Positions 43,792 to 52,946 of a stretch of 64,000 nt of DNA are shown here, piece by piece. The DNA is taken from NCBI RefSeq assembly GCF_003004785.1, contig NZ_PVZS01000001.1:1-64000 (forward strand), in the 5' to 3' direction. Every line of letters starts with the position of its first letter. The stretch's first letter is position 1. The notes beneath the pieces were generated by a model that made no database searches, was not told the DNA's origin, and saw only the letters and a list, made by a program, of their open reading frames with translations. This DNA is from Alsobacter soli (GTDB taxonomy: Bacteria > Pseudomonadota > Alphaproteobacteria > Rhizobiales > Beijerinckiaceae). The translations under genes were made by a program, and so were the position numbers.

Positions 43792-44058
43792 ATGAGCCGG
43801 CAGCCCCTTCGCCCCGTGGATGTGGCCCGACGCTTGTCCCAGCGCGGGGCCGAGGCGGCCCGTTCTGGGCGGAGCGCGTCCAACGACGCCTGGAAGCGCG
43901 AGACCTTCACGCTGCCACGCGAGGAAGCGCGGGAAAAAGCCCGCGAGGCGTTCTCGCGTTTTCCCAAGGCCGCCTACATGACCGAGATCGAGTGGTGGCG
44001 CGAGCTGGACGACGGCCGCATCGAGTTCACCATCCGGCGCCTGCCAACAGCCGATTGA
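43792..44058 (+). CDS. Small conserved hypothetical protein
   Basis: 88 residues, soluble, rich in Arg and Glu. No family recognised. WKRETFTLPREEAREKAREAFSRFPKAAYMTEIEWWRELDDGRIEFTIRRLP suggests a helix-then-strand domain. It sits between cca and moxR with spacers of 72 and 242 bases; the latter shows no gene or clear promoter. Confidence 0.7.
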   Translation: MSRQPLRPVDVARRLSQRGAEAARSGRSASNDAWKRETFTLPREEAREKAREAFSRFPKAAYMTEIEWWRELDDGRIEFTIRRLPTAD

Positions 44059-44300
44059 ACCTCTGCGCACTCACGATCCCGTCAAGGAACGCCGGCCCGC
44101 AGCGCCACGTTTTCGCCGTGTGAGGCAAGGAGCCTGCGCCGGTGTGGATGCGCAAGCTCAAAGAAAGTTCTTTCGCGATCATGCAAGTGACAGGTGCGCC
44201 GCGGCATCGTGTCGGGCTTGAACCCCGGCGCCCCGGCGCGCGATGCTGACTGAACGCGCCGGAGGCAGCCGCCGCCCGTCGCCGTTTCCGAGGGCCCTCG

Positions 44301-45305
44301 ATGACCGACCCGACCAACGCCGCCAGCCTCGACGCCATGATCGTGCGCTCCGCCGATGCGGCGCTGGAGCAGATCACCCGGGCGCGGGACGCCATCGGAA
44401 CCGTGGTGTTCGGCCAGGCCCAGGTGGTCGAGAACGCCCTGATCACGGTGCTGTCGGGAGGGCATGGCCTCCTCGTCGGCGTGCCCGGCCTCGCCAAGAC
44501 CAAGCTGGTCGACACCATGGGCGCTGTCCTCGGCCTTGATAGCCGCCGCATCCAGTTCACCCCGGACCTCATGCCGTCGGACATCCTGGGCTCCGAGGTG
44601 CTGGAGGAGACGGTCGACAAGCGCCGCGCCTTCCGCTTCGTGCGGGGCCCGATCTTCGCGCAGCTGCTGCTGGCGGATGAGATCAACCGCGCCAGCCCGC
44701 GCACCCAATCCGCGCTGCTCCAAGCCATGCAGGAGTACCACGTCACGGTCGCCGGCGAGGCCTATGACCTGCCCCGTCCCTTCCACGTGCTCGCGACCCA
44801 GAATCCGATCGAGCAGGAGGGCACCTACCCGCTCCCCGAGGCCCAGCTCGACCGCTTCATCATGCAGATCGACGTGGGCTACCCGGACGCCGCCACCGAG
44901 CGTCGCATCCTGCTGGAGACCACTGGCGAGGCCCAGGGGCGCCCGAAGGCGGCCATGAGCGCCGAGGACCTGCTGGCCGCCCAGCGCCTGCTGCGCCGGC
45001 TGCCCGTGGGCGAGAGCGTGGTGGAGGCCATTCTCCAGCTCGTGCGCGCCGCCCGTCCCGGAGAGGGCGACCCGACCATCGCCAACCACCTCGCCTGGGG
45101 CCCCGGCCCGCGCGCCGGACAATCGCTGATGCTCGCCGTGCGCGCCCGCGCGCTGGTGCAGGGCCGGCTGGCGCCTTCGCTCGACGACGTCGTCGCCTTG
45201 GCGGAGCCGGTGCTGAAGCACCGCATGGCGCTCACCTTCGCGGCGCGCGCCGAGGGCGAGAGCATCGGCGGCCTGATCCGCCGCCTCGTCGACCGGATCG
45301 CGTAG
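44301..45305 (+). CDS. MoxR family AAA+ ATPase
   Basis: 334-residue chaperone-like ATPase. Walker A is GVPGLAKTKLVD, Walker B LLLADEINRASPRTQSALLQAMQEYHVTV, and the sensor 1 region LATQNPIEQEGTYPLPEAQLDRF. MoxR ATPases work with VWA or DUF58 proteins on metal insertion or protein maturation near the envelope. It is the first of four genes in the same direction with gaps of 12, 3 and 7 bases, a layout consistent with one system. Confidence 0.95.
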   Translation: MTDPTNAASLDAMIVRSADAALEQITRARDAIGTVVFGQAQVVENALITVLSGGHGLLVGVPGLAKTKLVDTMGAVLGLDSRRIQFTPDLMPSDILGSEVLEETVDKRRAFRFVRGPIFAQLLLADEINRASPRTQSALLQAMQEYHVTVAGEAYDLPRPFHVLATQNPIEQEGTYPLPEAQLDRFIMQIDVGYPDAATERRILLETTGEAQGRPKAAMSAEDLLAAQRLLRRLPVGESVVEAILQLVRAARPGEGDPTIANHLAWGPGPRAGQSLMLAVRARALVQGRLAPSLDDVVALAEPVLKHRMALTFAARAEGESIGGLIRRLVDRIA

Positions 45306-45316
45306 GGCGTGAGCAC

Positions 45317-46258
45317 ATGGTGAAGGTCCGGGTTCTCGGTGCGGCGGAACGAGCGGTCGGGACCCGGCACGCCACCGGCGCGCTGGACCTGGCGCGGCGC
45401 CTGCCGCGGCTCGCCATCGAGGCGCGTCGCATCGCAGCCACCGCCGCCCATGGCATCCACGGCCGCCGGCAGGCCGGCTCGGGCGAGGCCTTCTGGCAGT
45501 TCCGGGCCTTCGTGCCGGGCGAGCCGGCCCATCGCGTCGACTGGCGCCGCTCGGCCCGCGACGAGGAGCGCTACTACGTCCGCGAGCGCGAGTGGGAGGC
45601 CGCCCACACGGTCTGGCTCTGGATCGACCGCTCCCCGTCGATGGGCTACGCTTCGGCCCTGTCCCAGGCTCCCAAGATCGACCGCGCCATCGTGCTGGGC
45701 CTCGCTTTGGCCGATCTCCTGGTGCGAGGCGGCGAGCGCGTGGGGCATATCGGCCTGACCAATCCGGTCGCGTCCCGCTCCATCGTCGATCGCATCGCCG
45801 AAGCGCTTGCTGCGGATCAAACCCCGCCCGCCGACCTGCCCACGCCCCTCCCGCTCGCCCCGCTGACCGAGGCCGTGTTGATCAGCGACTTTCTCACCCC
45901 GGCCGGCCGCGTCCAGGACGCCATCGAGCGCATGGCCGCCCGCGGGGCCGGGGGCCACCTGGTCATGGTGCTGGACCCCGTGGAGGAGACGTTCCCGTTC
46001 GAAGGCCAGGCCGTGCTGGCGGACGTGGAGAGCTCGCAGACGCTGCGCGTGGGAGACGCTGGCGCGTTTGGGGCGCTGGTGCGCCAACGCCTGCAAGCCC
46101 ACCGCCAGGCCCTCAAGGACGCATGCGCGCGACGCGGCTGGACCTTCGCGGTGCACCGCACGGACCGGCCCGCGTCGGAAGCCCTGCTGTCGCTCGCCGC
46201 CCGCATCGCCGAGCGCGATGCCGGCATGGCGGGCGTGCGCATCGGCGGGGGAGGCTGA
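45317..46258 (+). CDS. DUF58 domain-containing protein
   Basis: 313-residue partner of MoxR. The DUF58 signature is FRAFVPGEPAHRVDWRRSARDEERYYVREREWE. It is followed by LWIDRSPSMGYASAL, a von Willebrand A-like MIDAS motif (DxSxS). No membrane segment is evident, unlike some relatives. It starts 11 bases after moxR and ends 3 bases before the next gene, so the block is coupled. The likely role is a protein-binding adaptor for the ATPase. Confidence 0.93.
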   Translation: MVKVRVLGAAERAVGTRHATGALDLARRLPRLAIEARRIAATAAHGIHGRRQAGSGEAFWQFRAFVPGEPAHRVDWRRSARDEERYYVREREWEAAHTVWLWIDRSPSMGYASALSQAPKIDRAIVLGLALADLLVRGGERVGHIGLTNPVASRSIVDRIAEALAADQTPPADLPTPLPLAPLTEAVLISDFLTPAGRVQDAIERMAARGAGGHLVMVLDPVEETFPFEGQAVLADVESSQTLRVGDAGAFGALVRQRLQAHRQALKDACARRGWTFAVHRTDRPASEALLSLAARIAERDAGMAGVRIGGGG

Positions 46259-46261
46259 GGC

Positions 46262-49072
46262 ATGTTCGAGTGGCTCTCCCTCGGCTTCACCACGCCCGCG
46301 GTCCTGTTGGCGCTCACCGCGCTGCCCGCTCTGTGGCTGCTGCTGCGCGTCACGCCGCCGCAGCCGCGGCGGATCGACTTCCCGCCCCTGCGCCTGATCC
46401 TCGATCTGGCGCCCCAACAGGAGAGCCCGGCCCGCACGCCTTGGTGGCTCCTCGTTCTGCGCCTCCTGGTCGCTGGCCTTGTGATCGTCGCCATGGCGGG
46501 GCCCGTCTGGAACGCCCTGAAGCAGGCTGTCGGCCGCAGCGGGCCCGTGGTGCTCATGGTGGACGCGGGGTGGGCGGCCGCGCCCGATTGGCTTGACCGC
46601 ATGACGGCCGCCGAGGAGATCGTGCGCTCCGCGGCGCGCGACGACCGCCCTGTCGCCGTCGTGAGCACGGGCGCGCCGCTCGCGGAAGTCCAGATGGGCG
46701 ACGCCGGGGCCGCCCTGGAGAAGCTGCGGGCCCTCAAGCCCGCGCCGCACATGCCGGATCGCGCCGCCATCCTCCCGCCGCTCGGGCGCTTCCTCGCGCG
46801 CGAGCGCAACGCCGAACTGGTGTGGATCGCGGACGGCGTCGCCCAGGGCGCCCAGGCTCCGTTCCGGGACGGCTTGAAGGCGCTCGTCGGGTCTCACGCG
46901 CTCACGATCGTTTCCGGCCCGGCCGCGCGCCCCTTGGCGCTCGCGGGGGTGGAGAACGCCGCCGCCGGCATGAGCGTCCGCGTGTTGCGCGCCGAGCCCA
47001 ACGGGCGGGACGCCGGCGTGGTGCGCGCCCTCGACAAGCGCGGCCTGCCGCTCGGGGAGGCGCCGTTCAGCTTCAGCGCGGGCGCGGCCGAGACGCGGGC
47101 CGACCTCACCATCCCGGTCGACCTCCGCAACGAGATCGCCCGCCTGGACATCGCCGACGAGCGCAGCGCGGGCGCCGTGGCGCTCGTGGACGAGTCGAGC
47201 CGCCGCCGGCGCGTGGGCCTCGTCTCGGGCGCCACCGCCGACGTGGCCCAGCCGCTGCTCTCGCCCACCTACTACGTCGCCCGCGCGCTCACGCCCTACG
47301 CGGACGTGCGCGAGCCCCGCATGGGCCCCAACGACGCGATCAACCAGCTGCTGGACGAGAAGGTCTCCATGCTCGTCATGGCCGATGTCGGCGCGCTGCC
47401 GCCCGACATCCGGCAGAAGCTCGCCAATTTCGTCGATAAGGGCGGCCTCCTGCTGCGATTCGCCGGCTCGCGCCTCGCGACCGCGACGAATGACGAGCTC
47501 TCGCCCGTGAAGCTCCGGCGCGGCGGGCGCGCCCTCGGCGGGGCATTGTCGTGGGAAAGCCCCCGCACCCTGGCCCCCTTCGACCAGGCGAGCCCCTTCT
47601 TCGGCTTGCCCCTGCCCAAGGACGTCGGCATCACCCGCCAGCTCCTGGCCGAGCCGGAGGCCGACCTCAGCAAGAAGACCTGGGCGGCCCTCTCCGACGG
47701 CACGCCCATCATCACGGCGGAGCGCCGCGGCCAGGGCCTGCTCGTGCTGGTGCACGTCACGGCCGATACGACCTGGTCCAACCTGCCGCTCTCGGGCCTC
47801 TTCGTGGACATGCTCCGCCGCGTCACGGCCCTGGCCGGCGCAGGGGATCCGCAGGTGCAGGCCAACGCCAATGGCCAGCCCGCGACCGTGTCGCCGCTCC
47901 GCACCCTGGACGGCTTCGGCGTGTTCCAGCCCCCGCCCGCCACGGCCCGGCCGATCGCCCTGAACGCGCCGCTGCTGGCGTCCCTCGACCACCCTCCCGG
48001 CTTCTACGGCTCGCCCGACACGCCCGTGGCCGTGAACGCCCTCGCGGCGGACGCCACGTTGGCGAAGCTCGACGTCTCGGGCCTCGGCGCAACGCTCCAG
48101 CCGCTGCGCAGCGAGCCGCCGATCGATCTTCGCCCCTGGATGATCGCCCTCGCCCTGCTCGGCTTCGCCGTCGACACGCTCGCCGTGCTCTGGCTTGGCG
48201 GGAGGCTGACGTTCGGCCGGGCCCGCCGCGCCGCCACGACGGCCGGGGTTATCCTCCTGGCTGGGGCCGCCCTGCTCGCCGCTCCGCCTCCCCAGGCCTT
48301 CGCGGCGGAGCAGAGGCCGCCCGTGAGCCCCAAGGAAATGGACGCCGCCCTCACGACCCGGTTCGCGTATGTCACCACCGGCGACGCCAACGTCGACGAG
48401 ATCAGCCGCTCGGGCCTCGCGGGCCTCAGCTCCTTCCTGAGCGCCCGCACCGCCCTATCCCCGGGCGACCCGGCCCCGATCGACCCGGCGCGCGACGAAC
48501 TTGCTGTCTATCCGATCATCTATTGGCCCATCGTGGCCGGCCGCCCGGCCCCGAGCGAAGCCGCCGTGCGCAAGCTGGACGATTTCATGAAGGGCGGCGG
48601 CACGGTGATCTTCGACACCCGCGACGCGCTCTCCAACCGCCCCGGCGGCGCGCCGACGCCCGAGACGGCGGCCTTGCGCCAGATCCTGGCCGGGGTGGCG
48701 GTTCCGCAGCTCGAGCCCGTGCCGCGGGACCACGTGGTCACCAAGGCCTTCTACCTGATCGACAGCTTCCCCGGGCGCTACGCCGACGGCCAGACCTGGA
48801 TCGAGGCCCTGCCCCGCGAGGGCCCGGACGCCGAGCGCCCGGCCCGCGCAGGCGACGGCGTCTCGCCCATCATCATCACCTCCAACGACTGGGCATCCGC
48901 CTGGGCGGTCGGTCGCCGCGGCGAGCCTTTGTATCCGCTCACACCTGGCGGCGCCCGGCAGCGCGAGCTCGCCTTCCGGGCCGGCGTGAATGTCGTGATG
49001 TACGCCCTGACTGGCAACTACAAGGCGGACCAGGTGCACGTGCCGGCGCTGCTCGAGCGGCTGGGCCAGTGA
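46262..49072 (+). CDS. BatA-type membrane protein with C-terminal DUF4159
   Basis: 936 residues. The N-terminus (WLSLGFTTPAVLLALTALPALWLLLRVTPPQPRRIDFPPLRLI ... PWWLLVLRLLVAGLVIVAMAGPVW) is the BatA/aerotolerance region with two helices. A long middle resembles a VWA/amidotransferase-like scaffold, followed by a helix near residue 625 and a second one near 665. The last third is DUF4159 (MDAALTTRFAYVTTGDANVDEISRSGLAGLS, YPIIYWPIVAG, FMKGGGTVIFDTRDA). Most of it is probably periplasmic. Third gene of the MoxR cluster; the next start is 7 bases away. Confidence 0.92.
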   Translation: MFEWLSLGFTTPAVLLALTALPALWLLLRVTPPQPRRIDFPPLRLILDLAPQQESPARTPWWLLVLRLLVAGLVIVAMAGPVWNALKQAVGRSGPVVLMVDAGWAAAPDWLDRMTAAEEIVRSAARDDRPVAVVSTGAPLAEVQMGDAGAALEKLRALKPAPHMPDRAAILPPLGRFLARERNAELVWIADGVAQGAQAPFRDGLKALVGSHALTIVSGPAARPLALAGVENAAAGMSVRVLRAEPNGRDAGVVRALDKRGLPLGEAPFSFSAGAAETRADLTIPVDLRNEIARLDIADERSAGAVALVDESSRRRRVGLVSGATADVAQPLLSPTYYVARALTPYADVREPRMGPNDAINQLLDEKVSMLVMADVGALPPDIRQKLANFVDKGGLLLRFAGSRLATATNDELSPVKLRRGGRALGGALSWESPRTLAPFDQASPFFGLPLPKDVGITRQLLAEPEADLSKKTWAALSDGTPIITAERRGQGLLVLVHVTADTTWSNLPLSGLFVDMLRRVTALAGAGDPQVQANANGQPATVSPLRTLDGFGVFQPPPATARPIALNAPLLASLDHPPGFYGSPDTPVAVNALAADATLAKLDVSGLGATLQPLRSEPPIDLRPWMIALALLGFAVDTLAVLWLGGRLTFGRARRAATTAGVILLAGAALLAAPPPQAFAAEQRPPVSPKEMDAALTTRFAYVTTGDANVDEISRSGLAGLSSFLSARTALSPGDPAPIDPARDELAVYPIIYWPIVAGRPAPSEAAVRKLDDFMKGGGTVIFDTRDALSNRPGGAPTPETAALRQILAGVAVPQLEPVPRDHVVTKAFYLIDSFPGRYADGQTWIEALPREGPDAERPARAGDGVSPIIITSNDWASAWAVGRRGEPLYPLTPGGARQRELAFRAGVNVVMYALTGNYKADQVHVPALLERLGQ

Positions 49073-49079
49073 GGAACGC

Positions 49080-51164
49080 ATGACGAGCCTGGACTGGTCG
49101 CCCCTCCTTCCCCTCCCCGTGCTGGTGGCGCTTGCCCTGATCGCCGGCGGGGGCGCCATCCTGGCGATCGTGCTGCGCCAGCGCGGCTCCGTGCTGCGGG
49201 CGCTCGCAGTCGCTGCGTTCCTGGCCGCCCTGTTCAACCCCTCCTTCGTGCGGGAGGACCGCGACCGCCTGAAGGACGTCGCCGCGCTGGTCGTTGACCA
49301 CTCCGCCTCCCAGCAGCTCGGAGACCGCGCCGCCCAAACGGATGTCGTCGTGGAGGCCCTGCGTAAGCGTCTCGACGCCTTGCCCGATGTCGAGACCCGC
49401 GTCATCGACGTGCGGGAAGCCGGGAACGCCGACGGCACCCGCCTCTTCGGAGCGCTCGAGTCCGGCCTCTCCGACGTGCCGCCGGACCGCGTCGCGGGCG
49501 CCGTCATGGTCACCGACGGCGTGGTGCACGACATTCCCGAGCAGGCCGCCGCGATCGGATTCAAGGCGCCCATCCACGCCCTGATCACCGGCCACCCGGG
49601 TGAGCGCGACCGCCGCATCGCCCTGCTGGACACGCCCCGCTTCGGCATCGTCGGCAAGGACGCCGTGATCCGCCTGCGGGTCGAGGATCCGGGCCAGACC
49701 GAGCCCGTGCGGGTCGTGGTCCGCCGCGACGGGCAGGTCGTGGCCGAACGCCGCGCGGCCCCTGGCGACGTGATGCGCCTGCCCATCCGGATCGAGCACG
49801 GCGGCCAGAACGTGGTCGAGATCGAGGCCGATGAGGCTCCCGGCGAACTTACGGCCTACAACAACAAGGCGGTGGTCCCCATCGAGGGCATCCGCGAGAA
49901 GCTGCGGGTGCTGCTCGTCTCCGGCCAGCCCAACGCCGGCGAGCGCACCTGGCGCAACATCCTCAAGTCCGACGCCAACGTGGACCTCGTCCACTTCACC
50001 ATCCTGCGTCCGCCGGAGAAGCAGGACGGCACGCCCATCAACGAGCTGTCACTGATCGCCTTCCCGACTCGCGAGCTGTTCGAGACGAAGATCAACGAGT
50101 TCGACCTCATCATCTTCGACCGCTACGCCAACCAGTCGATCCTTCCGGGTGTCTACTTCGCCAACATGGTCCGCTATGTCCGCGACGGCGGCGCCGTGCT
50201 GGTGGCGGCCGGCCCCGAGTTCGCGGGCCGCGCCGGCCTCGCAGGCACCCCCCTGGCGGCCGCCATCCCGGCCACGCCCGACGGCAAGATCGTCGAGCAG
50301 CCCTACATCGCCCATGTCACCCCTACGGGCGCGAAGCATCCGGTCACCCGCAACCTGCCGGGCTCGGACACCGAGCCGCCGAGCTGGGGCGAGTGGTTGC
50401 GGCTGATCTCCGCCGACGTGCGGGCGGGCTCCGCCGTAATGGCGGGCGCGGACGAAAAGCCGCTGCTCGTTCTCTCGCGCGAGGGCAAGGGCCGTGTCGC
50501 GCTGCTGCTGTCCGATCATTCCTGGCTCTGGGCCCGCAACTTCCGCGGCGGCGGCCCGCACCAGGACCTGCTCCGTCGTTTGAGCCACTGGCTCATGAAG
50601 GAGCCGGACCTGGAGGAAGAGGCCCTGCGCGCCTCGGCGCGCGGCAACGTCGTGACTGTCGAGCGCCAGACTCTCGCGGACGCCGTCGACCCCGTGACGC
50701 TGACGGGCCCCACCGGCGAGAACCAGACCGCCACCCTGGAGGCCGCCAGCCCCGGGCTCTGGCGCGCCACCGTGGAAACAAAGCTTCCGGGCCTTTACCG
50801 GCTCACCGATGGCAAGCTGACGGCCTTCGTCAGCGTCGGCCCGCCAAACCCGCGCGAATTCCAGGAAGTCATGTCCACCACGGAAAAGCTCGCGCCGATC
50901 GCGGCCGCCACCGGCGGTTCCGTACGACGCGTGGCGGACCGCGCCGGCGAAGCGCCGCGCATTCCGACGATCCTGTCGCTGTCCTCCGGCGCCCGGTTCT
51001 CCGGTAGCGACTTCATCGCCTTGCGCAACACGGACGCGCACGTGGTGAAGGGCGTGTCCGTGTTCCCGGTCTTTTTGGGCTTCCTCGGCCTCGTGCTGCT
51101 GATCGCCAGCCTGCTCACGACCTGGCTCGGAGAATCCCGCCTGGGCCGCCCGGCGCAGTCGTAG
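49080..51164 (+). CDS. Large membrane protein of the MoxR cluster
   Basis: 694 residues with two N-terminal helices (PLPVLVALALIAGGGAILAIVL and LRALAVAAFLAALF) and one at the C-terminus (VFPVFLGFLGLVLLIASLLTTWL); the part between is expected outside the cytoplasm. ALVVDHSASQQLGDRA may be a VWA-like strand, and VRYVRDGGAVLVAAGPEFAGR and GKGRVALLLSDHSW have the look of a glutamine-amidotransferase-like fold without a catalytic Cys that I can identify. It closes the four-gene cluster and abuts the opposite-strand gene with no spacer. Confidence 0.9.
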   Translation: MTSLDWSPLLPLPVLVALALIAGGGAILAIVLRQRGSVLRALAVAAFLAALFNPSFVREDRDRLKDVAALVVDHSASQQLGDRAAQTDVVVEALRKRLDALPDVETRVIDVREAGNADGTRLFGALESGLSDVPPDRVAGAVMVTDGVVHDIPEQAAAIGFKAPIHALITGHPGERDRRIALLDTPRFGIVGKDAVIRLRVEDPGQTEPVRVVVRRDGQVVAERRAAPGDVMRLPIRIEHGGQNVVEIEADEAPGELTAYNNKAVVPIEGIREKLRVLLVSGQPNAGERTWRNILKSDANVDLVHFTILRPPEKQDGTPINELSLIAFPTRELFETKINEFDLIIFDRYANQSILPGVYFANMVRYVRDGGAVLVAAGPEFAGRAGLAGTPLAAAIPATPDGKIVEQPYIAHVTPTGAKHPVTRNLPGSDTEPPSWGEWLRLISADVRAGSAVMAGADEKPLLVLSREGKGRVALLLSDHSWLWARNFRGGGPHQDLLRRLSHWLMKEPDLEEEALRASARGNVVTVERQTLADAVDPVTLTGPTGENQTATLEAASPGLWRATVETKLPGLYRLTDGKLTAFVSVGPPNPREFQEVMSTTEKLAPIAAATGGSVRRVADRAGEAPRIPTILSLSSGARFSGSDFIALRNTDAHVVKGVSVFPVFLGFLGLVLLIASLLTTWLGESRLGRPAQS

Positions 51165-51569
51165 TCAGCTCATCGCCGCTTGATGCACCATCAGGTCGAT
51201 GCCAAGCTTCGAAGCCGCGACTTGCACGGAAGTGTCGCTGCCCTGGATCACGTAACCCTGGCTCACGAGCCGTTGCGTGTATTGCTTGTTATACAAAAAT
51301 GAGACAATGAGCTGCCAAAGCCCGAACGTAACAACTGAAAACAGCAAGTGGAGAGCAGCAACGCCAAGCTCGCCGCGGATCAGAGGAACCAGGAATCCAA
51401 AGAAGAAATAGGTCCAGGAAAAGCCATAAAAGCCGATCTTCATCTGGCCTGTGCGGGGATTCTTGAGAACAAGCTTCTTGGCCCCGACATTGAACCCGAA
51501 CTTAAGAATGAGCGGGATCGCGATCGGTAGAAGCACGACGATCCAGTGCCAAATGCTTACGCCACCCAT
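51165..51569 (-). CDS. Small membrane protein, possibly HrgC/DUF2628-like, lower GC
   Basis: 134 residues with hydrophobic segments at about 8-25, 45-65 and 68-92, then FLYNKQYTQRLVSQGYVIQGSD, a pattern I associate, weakly, with HrgC/DUF2628 proteins. Function unknown. Base composition is plainly lower in GC than the flanking genes, and the upstream spacer is A/T-rich. Its stop codon directly abuts the stop of the large membrane protein gene (convergent, no gap), so it may be a late insertion. Confidence 0.75.
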   Translation of the reverse strand: MGGVSIWHWIVVLLPIAIPLILKFGFNVGAKKLVLKNPRTGQMKIGFYGFSWTYFFFGFLVPLIRGELGVAALHLLFSVVTFGLWQLIVSFLYNKQYTQRLVSQGYVIQGSDTSVQVAASKLGIDLMVHQAAMS

Positions 51570-51649
51570 GTGTATGCCCCCTTCGCCACAGTGAAGAAGG
51601 TCATCTCTAAGTTTATTCTTCTAAGAAATAAATAAGCAGCCGGAAGGAA

Positions 51650-52156
51650 TCAGGATTTGCGCAGCCGCCCCACCGGCCCGCTGACGCCCTCGAACGCGCC
51701 GGGCTCCAGTTCCAGGATGAGCAGCCGCGCCGGATCCACGGGCCCTGGCATCTGCAGCCGCCCGTTGGGCACGCGCTTGAAACCGACGCGGCCGTAGAAG
51801 GGCTCGTCCCCGACGAGCAGCACCAGCTTATGGCCTTGCGCCTTGGCGGCCTCGAGCGACCGGCGCACCAGCGCCATGCCGATCCCGCGATTCATGAAGG
51901 CGGGCTCTACCGTGACCGGCCCCAGCAGGATGCCTTCCGCCTGCCCGATCTGAATGCGCGTCAACCGGATGGAGCCGACCACGAGCGTGCCGACCAGCGC
52001 CGTGAAGGACAGGCCGGGTTCGTGCGGCGCGCCTTCCCGCAGGCGGTAAGCCGTGCGGGCGAAGCGGCCGGGCCCGAAGGCGCGTTCGTGCAGTTTTTCG
52101 ATCGTGGCGGCTTCGCCTGCGACTTCAGGCCGGATGAGGAGGGAGAGGTCGGTCAT
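51650..52156 (-). CDS. GNAT family N-acetyltransferase
   Basis: 168 residues, GNAT fold of the YhbS type. Motif A is GPVTVEPAFMNRGIGMALVRRSLEAAKAQGHKLVLLVGDEPFYGRVGFKRV, with the acetyl-CoA pyrophosphate loop NRGIGM. The acceptor is unknown. The ATG at 52156 begins MTDLSLLIRPEVAGEAATI. It is transcribed alone; a 192-base gap to the NUDIX gene upstream has no feature that I can identify. Confidence 0.92.
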   Translation of the reverse strand: MTDLSLLIRPEVAGEAATIEKLHERAFGPGRFARTAYRLREGAPHEPGLSFTALVGTLVVGSIRLTRIQIGQAEGILLGPVTVEPAFMNRGIGMALVRRSLEAAKAQGHKLVLLVGDEPFYGRVGFKRVPNGRLQMPGPVDPARLLILELEPGAFEGVSGPVGRLRKS

Positions 52157-52348
52157 GTCGAGGGGGCTCGGCAGGCAGGCTGCGCCCGGCGGGCGCGCTG
52201 GTGGAGACAGAGGCGGGTAACTCGGAGGCCGCCCTTCAGCGGCTCGTCATCCCTCGTCGTCGCTCCCGCCTGACCGGCATGCCTGACCTCCAGCCGCGCG
52301 ATGCGGCGCGCAGCACCCGTACAGGTTTTTGCGGAGGACGCAACCGGC

Positions 52349-52846
52349 TCACCACGTGGGCGAGGGCGAAGCGCCTGTCGCGATCTCCTCCAGGCGCGCT
52401 CGGGTGCCGCGGGTCACGTCTTCGGGCAAGGCGTCCAGCGGGAAAAAGCGGCCTTCCCGGATCTCGGCGTCCGGCTCCCGGAATGGCCCTTCCCGAAAGG
52501 CCCGAACCACGAAAACCGCGACATGGTCCCGGTTGGAGACGTGCCGGTTGAGGAACATGCCATGCAGGGCCGCCGCTCCAGTCACCTCGATGTGCGTCTC
52601 CTCCCAGACCTCGCGAACCATGGCCGCGTGCAGGGTCTCCCCCGCCTCGACCCCGCCGCCCGGCATTTGCCAGCCGCGCACGTAGCCGTGGCGCACGAGG
52701 TAGACGCCGCGCTCGGGATGAATGATCGCGGCGCGCGTGCCCAGCGTCATCGGTCGCGCAAATCGCCAGTAGAGGTGGAGCGCCCGGCCGATCAGGCTGG
52801 GTCCCTTCACGCGCTCTTCCTGCGAGGGAATCGAGAGCCGGTCCAT
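52349..52846 (-). CDS. NUDIX hydrolase
   Basis: 165-residue NUDIX protein. The box GGGVEAGETLHAAMVREVWEETHIEV fits GX5EX7REUXEEXGU apart from its last Gly position. The N-terminus LHLYWRFARPMTLGTRAAIIHPERGVYLVRHGY is like the family members often annotated only as NUDIX. The substrate is unknown. It lies back to back with mbfA across a 100-base spacer. Confidence 0.92.
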   Translation of the reverse strand: MDRLSIPSQEERVKGPSLIGRALHLYWRFARPMTLGTRAAIIHPERGVYLVRHGYVRGWQMPGGGVEAGETLHAAMVREVWEETHIEVTGAAALHGMFLNRHVSNRDHVAVFVVRAFREGPFREPDAEIREGRFFPLDALPEDVTRGTRARLEEIATGASPSPTW

Positions 52847-52900
52847 GCGTCTGTCATAGCAGATCGGTCGCCCAGGGGCTTGCCCTTCCCGCCAGACACC

Positions 52901-52915
52901 TTAGAACAATTCCAA
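52901..52915 (+). promoter_or_regulatory. Irr-type iron control element (ICE) upstream of mbfA
   Basis: TTAGAACAATTCCAA fits the ICE core TTAGAA-N3-TTCTAA with one mismatch. It lies 31 bases before the mbfA start. Upstream, TTGCCC at 52880-52885 and TAGAAC at 52902 are spaced 16 bases, so the box would cover the -10. In Hyphomicrobiales Irr represses mbfA under low iron through such a box; that it does here is inferred. Confidence 0.65.
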
Positions 52916-52946
52916 TCTGAACACGCCGCTTTCACGGGAGCCCCTC

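Noticed and set aside
44879-47992. A 1,037-codon open frame on the minus strand over the MoxR cluster
   Set aside because: It lies opposite three well-supported genes, and its composition (rich in Arg, Gly, His, Ala) is the normal shadow of high-GC codon use.
51605-51640. A/T-rich TTCTT/AAGAA hairpin as a second Irr box
   Set aside because: Spacing and core do not fit TTAGAA-N3-TTCTAA; it is more likely part of the promoter of the lower-GC gene.
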